NCBI RefSeq assembly: GCF_030295705.1
Contig: NZ_AP027274.1
Coordinates: forward strand, 682,001-746,000
Length of the DNA: 64,000 bases
Reading direction: 5' to 3'
From: Polynucleobacter sp. TUM22923
GTDB taxonomy: Bacteria; Pseudomonadota; Gammaproteobacteria; Burkholderiales; Burkholderiaceae
In this document: one piece after another, positions 57,340-64,000 of the stretch
How positions within the stretch are numbered: position 1 is the stretch's first letter
How the letters are laid out: every line of letters begins with the position of its first letter
Notes under the pieces: model-generated
The model's database searches: none
Seen by the model: only the letters and a program-made list of their open reading frames with translations
What the model was told of the DNA's origin: nothing
Translations under genes and position numbers: made by a program

Positions 57340-59262
57340 ATGCTTGTAGTTACTCTGCCAGATGGATCCAAACGCGAGTTTGATGCTCCTGTGCGCATTC
57401 TTGATGTTGCCCAAAGCATTGGTAGCGGCCTCGCTAAGGCTGCGTTGGGCGGCATTATCGACGGCAAGATAGTCGATGCCAGTTATGTCATCGACAAAGA
57501 TAGTCAACTCTCCATCATTACGGACAAGAGCCCAGAGGCTTTAGAGATTGTTCGTCACTCTACTGCACACTTATTGGCCTATGCCGTCAAAGAATTGTTT
57601 CCGCAGGCCCAAGTCACTATCGGGCCGGTGATTGAAAACGGCTTTTATTACGATTTCTCGTTTAATCGCCCATTTACCCCTGAAGACTTGGTAGCGCTTG
57701 AGAAGAAAATGGCTGAGCTTGCCAAAAAAGATGAGCCAGTTATTCGCACTGTGATGCCGCGAGATGCTGCGGTACAGTTTTTCAAGGACCAAGGCGAGCA
57801 CTACAAAGCAGAAATTATTGCTAGCATTCCGCAAGGCGAGGATGTTTCTCTCTACACAGAGGGTAAATTTACTGACTTATGCCGCGGCCCCCATGTCCCG
57901 TCCACTGGAAAGCTTAAGGTATTCAAGCTGTTGAGTGTTGCTGGCGCTTATTGGCGGGGCGATAGTAAGAATGAGATGTTGCAGCGGATTTACGGTACTG
58001 CCTGGCTTCGAAAAGAAGACCAAGAAGCCCATTTGCACATGCTAGAAGAGGCCGAGAAGCGGGACCATCGTCGCCTAGGTAAGTTTTTGGATCTTTTCCA
58101 TTTTCAGCCCGAAGCGCCAGGACTCATTTTTTGGCATCCCAAAGGTTGGTCTATATGGCAAGAAGTAGAGCAGTACATGCGCCGCGTATACCAACAAGAG
58201 GGTTACCAAGAAGTTAAAGCCCCACAGATCTTAGATCGTGGACTTTGGGAAAAGTCAGGTCACTGGGATAACTATAAAGAAAACATGTTCACGACAGAGT
58301 CGGAGAATCGTGCCTATGCATTAAAGCCGATGAACTGCCCCGGGCATGTCCAAATTTATAATTCAGGCTTGCATAGCTACCGTGAACTGCCATTGCGCTA
58401 TGGTGAGTTTGGTCAATGTCACCGCAATGAGCCATCAGGCGCCTTACATGGCTTGATGAGGGTGCGAGGCTTTACTCAAGATGACGGTCATATTTTTTGT
58501 ACAGAAGACCAAATACAGCCTGAGGTCGCCGCTTTTGATATAGCGGTGCGTTCGGTATATCGAGACTTTGGCTTTACTGAGGTGGCCGTAAAACTTGCAT
58601 TGCGTCCTGCCAAGCGCGTTGGCGATGATGCGATTTGGGATAAGGCGGAAGATGCGCTTAGAGGGGCTTTGACTGCCTCAGGTCAAACTTGGGATGAATT
58701 GCCGGGTGAAGGTGCGTTTTATGGTCCAAAAATTGAATACCATCTCAAGGATTCGATTGGGCGTACTTGGCAGTGCGGAACTATCCAGGTGGATTTCTCA
58801 ATGCCGGCTCGTTTGGGCGCTGAATACGTCACAGAAGACAACGATCGCAAGACTCCTGTAATGCTCCATAGAGCAATTGTGGGCTCCTTAGAGCGTTTTA
58901 TCGGTATTTTGATCGAAAATCATGCTGGAAACATGCCTGTCTGGCTTGCTCCAACTCAGGCAGTGGTGCTCAATATCTCTGGTAATTCTGCCGCTTATGC
59001 ACAGAAAGTTCAGCAATTGCTGAAAAAACAAGGGTTTAGAGTCGAATCTGATTTGCGAAATGAGAAAATTACGTATAAAATACGCGAGCACGCATTACAG
59101 AAGATTCCTTTTTTATTAGTTGTAGGTGATAAAGAAGCTGAAAGTAATACGGTGGCCGTTCGTGCCCGTGGCGGAGTGGATTTAGGTGAAATGCCTCTTG
59201 ATGCCTTCGTTGCCCGACTCCAGCAGGATATTGCCCATAAGGTCGGACCCGAGCAAAGCTAG
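57340..59262 (+). CDS. thrS: Threonyl-tRNA synthetase
   Basis: Class II synthetase of 640 residues. N-terminal TGS domain (about 1-61), editing domain with HSTAHLL (His73 and His77) and later Cys/His zinc pair of the editing site, catalytic core with MNCPGH, motif 2 [19 protein letters not shown] and motif 3 [12 protein letters not shown], and anticodon-binding C-terminal domain. The start fits the usual [14 protein letters not shown]. Confidence 0.97.
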   Translation: MLVVTLPDGSKREFDAPVRILDVAQSIGSGLAKAALGGIIDGKIVDASYVIDKDSQLSIITDKSPEALEIVRHSTAHLLAYAVKELFPQAQVTIGPVIENGFYYDFSFNRPFTPEDLVALEKKMAELAKKDEPVIRTVMPRDAAVQFFKDQGEHYKAEIIASIPQGEDVSLYTEGKFTDLCRGPHVPSTGKLKVFKLLSVAGAYWRGDSKNEMLQRIYGTAWLRKEDQEAHLHMLEEAEKRDHRRLGKFLDLFHFQPEAPGLIFWHPKGWSIWQEVEQYMRRVYQQEGYQEVKAPQILDRGLWEKSGHWDNYKENMFTTESENRAYALKPMNCPGHVQIYNSGLHSYRELPLRYGEFGQCHRNEPSGALHGLMRVRGFTQDDGHIFCTEDQIQPEVAAFDIAVRSVYRDFGFTEVAVKLALRPAKRVGDDAIWDKAEDALRGALTASGQTWDELPGEGAFYGPKIEYHLKDSIGRTWQCGTIQVDFSMPARLGAEYVTEDNDRKTPVMLHRAIVGSLERFIGILIENHAGNMPVWLAPTQAVVLNISGNSAAYAQKVQQLLKKQGFRVESDLRNEKITYKIREHALQKIPFLLVVGDKEAESNTVAVRARGGVDLGEMPLDAFVARLQQDIAHKVGPEQS

Positions 59263-59304
59263 GGGCGGAATGGTTTTGATTGTTTTTTTAAAGGAATTAA
59301 GAAG

Positions 59305-59829
59305 ATCGCTACTGATAAATCGCAGCGCATAAATCGGGAGATTAGTGCTCCTGAAGTGCGTCTGGTTGGACTAGATGGGGAACCCATCGGTGTAGTAAGT
59401 TTGAGTGAAGCCCTGGCTTTAGCAGAAGAGAAAGAAACCGATTTGGTTGAAATTGCTCCGACAGCTGTGCCACCTGTAGTCCGTATCATGGACTTCGGTA
59501 AATTCAAGTACCAAGAAGCCAAACGTTTGCATGAAGCGAAGCTCAAGCAAAAAGTGATTCAGGTGAAGGAAGTTAAATTCCGTCCCGGCACAGATGATGG
59601 TGACTATGGTGTGAAACTACGCAATCTAATCCGCTTTTTGGAAGATGGCGATAAGACAAAGATTACGCTGCGGTTTCGGGGTCGTGAAATGGCCCACCAA
59701 GAAATCGGAGTACGAATGTTGGAGCGCTTAAAGGCTGACCTTATTGAGTTTGGTCAAGTTGAGCAGTTTCCAAAGATGGAAGGTCGCCAGATGGTGATGG
59801 TTTTGGCCCCCATCCGTAAGGTTAAGTAA
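59305..59829 (+). CDS. infC: Translation initiation factor IF-3 (AUC start)
   Basis: IF-3 keeps 30S subunits free and checks start codons. The frame is open upstream of the first usable GTG (59356). Homology demands the N-terminus [20 protein letters not shown], which begins right after ATC at 59305; AAGGA (59291-59295) is nine bases before it. The alternative is ATT at 59296, which would touch the ribosome binding site. Either way the codon is a rare one, used in other bacteria for IF-3 autoregulation. 174 residues with [20 protein letters not shown] and [10 protein letters not shown] motifs. thrS-infC-rpmI-rplT order is conserved. Confidence 0.9.
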   Translation: MATDKSQRINREISAPEVRLVGLDGEPIGVVSLSEALALAEEKETDLVEIAPTAVPPVVRIMDFGKFKYQEAKRLHEAKLKQKVIQVKEVKFRPGTDDGDYGVKLRNLIRFLEDGDKTKITLRFRGREMAHQEIGVRMLERLKADLIEFGQVEQFPKMEGRQMVMVLAPIRKVK

Positions 59830-59967
59830 TTAGCAAGCTCTAAAGAGTTTTCTAGTTGTTAAGTAGTGAGGAGTTGAAAGACTCTGGTTGTTAGAAGTGC
59901 TTCTAGGTACAGGAAGCGTAACCGTCGGTTACCACCTATGTTGCACATGCAGAAGAAGGGGTGCTTT

Positions 59968-60165
59968 ATGCCCAAGATGAAGAGCAAGAGTAGCGCCAAA
60001 AAGCGCTTCACGGTTCGCGCAGGCGGAACGATTAAACGAGGTCAGGCTTTTAAACGCCACATCCTTACCAAAAAGACTACCAAGAGCAAGCGTCAATTGC
60101 GTGGTACCACTGAAGTTTCGAAAGCGGATGTTAAATCCATTCGTTCGATGCTTCCATACGCTTAA
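59968..60165 (+). CDS. rpmI: 50S ribosomal protein L35
   Basis: 65 residues starting [16 protein letters not shown], with [15 protein letters not shown] in the middle, normal for L35. I choose ATG 59968; an ATG at 59938 adds ten residues not seen in the family. It sits between infC and rplT, as usual. Confidence 0.96.
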   Translation: MPKMKSKSSAKKRFTVRAGGTIKRGQAFKRHILTKKTTKSKRQLRGTTEVSKADVKSIRSMLPYA

Positions 60166-60190
60166 CCTCAGACTAGATTAGGAGAAATAA

Positions 60191-60556
60191 ATGCCAAGAG
60201 TCAAACGTGGGGTTACAGCAAGAGCCCGTCATAAGAAAATCACCGATGCCGCAACAGGTTATCGTGGACGTCGTAAAAACGTATTCCGTGTTGCTAAGCA
60301 AGCAGTTATGCGTGCTGGTCAATATGCCTATCGTGACCGTCGCAATAAGAAGCGTGTATTCCGTGCATTGTGGATTGCTCGTATCAATGCGGCAGTTCGT
60401 CAGCATGACATGACCTATAGCGTATTCATGAATGGCATGAAGAAGGCATCGATCGAACTTGACCGCAAAGTGCTTTCCGACATGGCAGTTAGGGACAAGC
60501 CGGCTTTTGCCGCCTTGGTTACTCGGATTAAATCCGTAGTAAACGCTGCAGCTTAA
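60191..60556 (+). CDS. rplT: 50S ribosomal protein L20
   Basis: 121 residues, [17 protein letters not shown] start, [17 protein letters not shown] and [18 protein letters not shown] blocks. L20 is needed early in 50S assembly and in many bacteria represses its own operon. AGGAGAAAT precedes the ATG. Confidence 0.97.
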   Translation: MPRVKRGVTARARHKKITDAATGYRGRRKNVFRVAKQAVMRAGQYAYRDRRNKKRVFRALWIARINAAVRQHDMTYSVFMNGMKKASIELDRKVLSDMAVRDKPAFAALVTRIKSVVNAAA

Positions 60557-60585
60557 TTTTTAGTTTATCTAAAAAACTAAGCTGC
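60548..60585 (+). promoter_or_regulatory. Hairpin across the rplT stop and pheS start
   Basis: GCAGCTTA (60548-60555) pairs with TAAGCTGC (60578-60585), and inner GTTT/AAAC pairs extend this to 12 with a bulge. It spans the rplT stop codon and ends one base before the pheS ATG, where no Shine-Dalgarno sequence can be seen. It could couple pheS translation to rplT or act as a weak pause. Confidence 0.4.
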
Positions 60586-60586
60586 A

Positions 60587-61633
60587 ATGGTTTCTCTCGA
60601 CCACATTGTCGAGGATGCTAAACGCGATTTCCTCGGAGCTGCAGATGCTGCAGCTCTGGAGGACGCGAAAGCCAAGTATCTCGGTAAATCAGGTGTTCTC
60701 ACTGAGCGTCTCAAAGCGCTTGGTGGAATGTCGCCTGACGAACGCAAGAGTGCTGGCGCCCAAATAAATCAAGTTAAAACGAAGGTAGAGGCTGCACTAC
60801 AAGAGCGTCGCCAAGCATTGGCTGATGCGGTATTGCTCAATCGCCTTGCTGCTGAGTCTATTGATGTTTCTTTGCCAGGGCGTGGTCAGGCAGTTGGTAG
60901 TTTGCATCCAGTGATGCGAACTTGGGAGCGCGTTGAAGAAATCTTCCGCTCCATTGGTTTTGATGTAGCTGACGGCCCTGAAATAGAAACAGATTGGTTT
61001 AATTTCACAGCTTTAAATAGCCCTGAGAATCATCCTGCTAGATCGATGCAAGACACGTTTTATATTGACGGCAAAGATTCCTTAGGGAAGCCTTTGTTAT
61101 TGCGCACACATACTAGCCCCATTCAGGTTCGCTATGCCAGTGAGCACGTTAAAAAATATGCGCATGCTGATGTCATGCCCCCCATCAAAGTGATTGCACC
61201 GGGTAGAACCTACCGTGTAGATAGCGATGCCACCCATTCGCCGATGTTTCATCAGGTTGAAGGCCTATGGATTGCCGAGAGTGTTTCTTTTGCCGATCTC
61301 AAAGGGGTTTATACAGACTTTCTGAGAACCTTTTTCGAGACCAATGAGCTGCAGGTTCGTTTTCGTCCTTCCTACTTTCCATTCACAGAACCCTCTGCCG
61401 AAATCGACATGGCTTTTGGCAGTGGAAAACTAGCGGGCCGTTGGCTAGAAATTTCTGGTGCAGGGCAGGTGCATCCCAATGTACTGCGTAATATGGGTAT
61501 CGATCCCGAGCGCTACACTGGCTTTGCCTTTGGATCTGGTTTGGAGCGCCTTTCAATGTTGCGTTATGGCATTGATGATTTGCGCCTCTTCTTTGAGAAT
61601 GATCTGCGCTTCTTGGCCCAATTTCCAGCTTAA
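60587..61633 (+). CDS. pheS: Phenylalanyl-tRNA synthetase alpha subunit
   Basis: 348 residues with an N-terminal coiled coil (about 1-90) that binds tRNA and the class II core: [20 protein letters not shown], then DTFYIDG, motif 2 [20 protein letters not shown] and motif 3 [18 protein letters not shown]. Followed after 18 bases by pheT. Confidence 0.97.
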   Translation: MVSLDHIVEDAKRDFLGAADAAALEDAKAKYLGKSGVLTERLKALGGMSPDERKSAGAQINQVKTKVEAALQERRQALADAVLLNRLAAESIDVSLPGRGQAVGSLHPVMRTWERVEEIFRSIGFDVADGPEIETDWFNFTALNSPENHPARSMQDTFYIDGKDSLGKPLLLRTHTSPIQVRYASEHVKKYAHADVMPPIKVIAPGRTYRVDSDATHSPMFHQVEGLWIAESVSFADLKGVYTDFLRTFFETNELQVRFRPSYFPFTEPSAEIDMAFGSGKLAGRWLEISGAGQVHPNVLRNMGIDPERYTGFAFGSGLERLSMLRYGIDDLRLFFENDLRFLAQFPA

Positions 61634-61651
61634 GAAAGTCACAATAAGACG

Positions 61652-64000
61652 ATGCAATTTTCTGAATCCTGGTTACGCCAGTACGTCAATCCAGACTTAG
61701 ATAGCCAGGCTCTTGGCCATGCAATGACGATGGCTGGACTCGAAGTGGAGGAGCAGCATACAGTTGCTCCCGCCTTCACTCAGATTGTGGTGGCGCAGAT
61801 TCTATCTGCAGAGCAACATCCAGATGCAGATCGTTTGCGCGTTTGTAAGGTTGATGTTGGAACTGGTGAAGCTTTACAAATAGTTTGTGGCGCACCCAAT
61901 GCGCGTGCCGGGATCAAGATTCCGTGTGCATTAGTAGGCGCCGTATTGCCTCCCTCTGAGGCAGGTGGAAAACCTTTTCAGATCAAAGTAGGCAAGCTAC
62001 GCGGCGTTGAAAGCCAGGGTATGTTGTGCTCTGGTCGTGAACTTGGCTTAGGTGATGATCATGAGGGTATCTTGGAATTACCACTAGATGCCCCAGTCGG
62101 AAAAGACATTCGCGCATTTTTAGATCTTGATGATCAAATATTTATTATTAAGTTAACGCCCAATAAGGCAGATTGTTTATCACTACTGGGTATTGCTCGT
62201 GAAGTTTCTGCTACTACTGGTGCTGCTTTATGTACGCCACAGTGGACTAATGTCAGTAGCGCCATTCAAGACAAGCTTAAAGTGACTGTTGAGGACGCAG
62301 ACTTATGTGGTCGTTTTGCCGGCCGGGTCATTCGCGGTGTCAATCCCCAAGCAAAAACACCTGAACACATTGTGCAGCGTTTAGCTCGTGCAGGACAGAG
62401 AAGTATTTCAGTATTAGTAGATTTATCTAATTACGTCATGTTGGAGATGGGGCAGCCTACCCATGTATTTGATATTGATCAACTCAATGGCGATTTGGCT
62501 GTTCGCTGGGCAAAGCCTGGAGAAAGTTTAGTGCTTTTAAATGGCCAAACAGTGACCCCAGTCCCAGTTGATCGGATTGGTAAAGTGCTAGCAGTCGGTG
62601 TCGTGGCCGATCAATCTGGTCCAGTCGCATTGGCCGGTGTGATGGGTGGTAGCCATTGTGCTGTTACTGACAACACCCAAAATATTTATGTTGAGGCAGC
62701 CTTTTGGAAGCCCTCCGCCATACAGGGTCGTGCACGATCCTTCAATTTTAGTACTGATGCAGCCCATCGTTTTGAGCGGGGAGTGGATCCTCAAAATACG
62801 GTTAACTGCCTTGAATATTTAACGGCATTGATTGTAGAAATCTGTGGCGGTGCTGCGGGCCCAATTGATGATCAGGTATTAGCATTGCCAGAAAGAAAGC
62901 CTGTGAGCATGCGTTTAGCGCGTGCTGTGAAGGTCATTGGTATTCCATTAACGAATACGATTGTCAGTGATGTTTTCAAGCGCCTTGGTTTTGAATTTAA
63001 GCTTGAAGCAAACGATGTTTATGTAGTGACCCCACCGAGTTATCGCTTTGATATTGAAATCGAAGAAGATTTAATAGAGGAAGTCGCTCGGTTGTATGGT
63101 TTTGAAAACATTCCCGATATACCGCCCAGAGCCTCATTAAAGATGAGTGCTAAAGCTGAGGCAAAACGAGGCGTGCATCTATTGCGTCAGCGTCTTGCCC
63201 TGCAGGGTTACCAGGAGGCGGTGAACTTTGGATTTACCGATTTAGAAAGCGAGCAGCGTTTAGCTGGTGCAACGGAGCAAGACATCATTGCCGTTGTAAA
63301 CCCTATTGCCAATCAATATGGTGTGATGCGCAGTAATCTTTGGGGCGGTTTATTAGCAAACTTAAAAAGCAATCTAAATAAAGGTGCCGCTCGCGTTCGC
63401 TTGTTTGAAGCAGGTCAAGTTTTTAAGCGCAATGCTGCTATTGAAGAGGCGGCTGGTCAGGTTGCCGGTTTCTATCAGCCTCAGCAAGTGGGTGGCTTGG
63501 CTTATGGTTCTTTTGTTCCTGAGCAGTGGGCTAGCATTAATCGACTAGTGGATTTTTTTGATGTGAAGGGTGATTTACAGCGAGTGCTAGATCCTTTGCA
63601 TATTACAACTGAGGCGGCGGTGCATCCTGCATTGCACCCAGGCCGTAGTGCCCAGATTTTGCTGCACACAGCCAAGGGTAGAGCACCTATTGGTTGGATT
63701 GGTGAGCTGCACCCCGGCCTTCAGCAGGCGTATGAGTTGCCACAAGCCCCCGTTTTATTTGAATTGGATTTAGAGGCCATTTTGAACCTCGGACTTCCTC
63801 AACCAGAGGAGCTCAGCAAATTTCCTGCGGTGCAGCGAGATTTGGCAGTGGTGGTGAAGCAGTCTGTTGCAGCGCAGTCTTTATTGGATGTGATGGCGGC
63901 AAGTCGCCAGCAATTTATTACTGATGTCGTGCTCTTCGATGAGTTTAAGCCAAAGGCTGGCTCTAGCAGTATGGGTGATGATGAAAAGAGCTTGGCTTTT
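61652..64000 (+). CDS. pheT: Phenylalanyl-tRNA synthetase beta subunit (3' end outside window)
   Basis: The frame runs from ATG 61652 (MQFSESWLRQYVNP) to the window end, 783 codons of the expected ~810. The N-terminal tRNA-binding (EMAP-like) domain shows AEQHPDADRLRVCKVDVG, the B3/B4 editing part has VDLSNYVMLEMGQPTHVFD, B5 carries the class II-like FDIEIEEDLIEEVARLYGFE, and the anticodon-binding domain begins near the end (FPAVQRDLAVVV). Confidence 0.96.
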   Translation, partial: MQFSESWLRQYVNPDLDSQALGHAMTMAGLEVEEQHTVAPAFTQIVVAQILSAEQHPDADRLRVCKVDVGTGEALQIVCGAPNARAGIKIPCALVGAVLPPSEAGGKPFQIKVGKLRGVESQGMLCSGRELGLGDDHEGILELPLDAPVGKDIRAFLDLDDQIFIIKLTPNKADCLSLLGIAREVSATTGAALCTPQWTNVSSAIQDKLKVTVEDADLCGRFAGRVIRGVNPQAKTPEHIVQRLARAGQRSISVLVDLSNYVMLEMGQPTHVFDIDQLNGDLAVRWAKPGESLVLLNGQTVTPVPVDRIGKVLAVGVVADQSGPVALAGVMGGSHCAVTDNTQNIYVEAAFWKPSAIQGRARSFNFSTDAAHRFERGVDPQNTVNCLEYLTALIVEICGGAAGPIDDQVLALPERKPVSMRLARAVKVIGIPLTNTIVSDVFKRLGFEFKLEANDVYVVTPPSYRFDIEIEEDLIEEVARLYGFENIPDIPPRASLKMSAKAEAKRGVHLLRQRLALQGYQEAVNFGFTDLESEQRLAGATEQDIIAVVNPIANQYGVMRSNLWGGLLANLKSNLNKGAARVRLFEAGQVFKRNAAIEEAAGQVAGFYQPQQVGGLAYGSFVPEQWASINRLVDFFDVKGDLQRVLDPLHITTEAAVHPALHPGRSAQILLHTAKGRAPIGWIGELHPGLQQAYELPQAPVLFELDLEAILNLGLPQPEELSKFPAVQRDLAVVVKQSVAAQSLLDVMAASRQQFITDVVLFDEFKPKAGSSSMGDDEKSLAF

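Overview
The window comes from a bacterial chromosome, most likely a betaproteobacterium of the Burkholderiaceae close to Polynucleobacter. That is inferred from protein content and gene order (carB-greA, rlmE-ftsH-folP-glmM, pstSCAB-phoUBR, thrS-infC-rpmI-rplT-pheST), compact spacing and moderate GC. No database search was possible. Both ends cut genes: carB at the left and pheT at the right.

Left part (1-15.2 kb): housekeeping genes (carB, greA, a DUF4149 membrane protein, an YhbY-type RNA-binding protein, rlmE, ftsH, folP, glmM) and then a complete phosphate regulon, pstS-pstC-pstA-pstB-phoU-phoB-phoR. A good Pho box lies upstream of pstS, followed after exactly 10 bases by a -10 element.

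Phosphate and lipid block (15.2-24.6 kb): a lysine-tailed small protein with its own Pho-box-like promoter, a GDCCxxC small protein, ppx, then a leftward operon that reads as PlcP-type phospholipase C, lipid glycosyltransferase, diacylglycerol kinase and OlsB-type N-acyltransferase. A divergent OlsA/PlsC-type acyltransferase sits on the other side of the promoter. Three 7-mers spaced 11 bases apart stand before plcP, again 10 bases from a -10 hexamer. I read this as a PhoB-controlled module that replaces phospholipids with glycolipid and ornithine-type lipid during phosphate starvation. It is followed by ppk2, a CYTH-like protein and a split chromate transporter in one tight operon.

Middle accessory region (24.6-45 kb): a ZnuD-like TonB receptor with a small exported Cys/His protein, tRNA-Pro and tRNA-Arg, an MFS gene cut by an IS3-family element, a GT2 glycosyltransferase, a ChaA-type antiporter, an exported amidohydrolase, a tungstate-binding protein TupA with its regulator but without local permease or ATPase genes, a glutamate/aspartate ABC transporter (gltIJKL), a carboxymuconolactone-decarboxylase-like protein, a DUF3313 lipoprotein, a predicted haloacetate dehalogenase with all eight known active-site residues, a second ppk2 broken by a one-base frameshift in a homopolymer, a histone-H1-like protein and an MFS transporter.

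Right part (45-64 kb): DUF2069, wrbA-like, YihY, a CBS-domain protein, aroC, an MFS transporter, ETF-ubiquinone oxidoreductase, scoAB, an unusual fusion of a CDF zinc exporter with an alpha/beta hydrolase, monofunctional-type relA, tRNA-Val, and thrS-infC-rpmI-rplT-pheS-pheT, with infC apparently starting at AUC.
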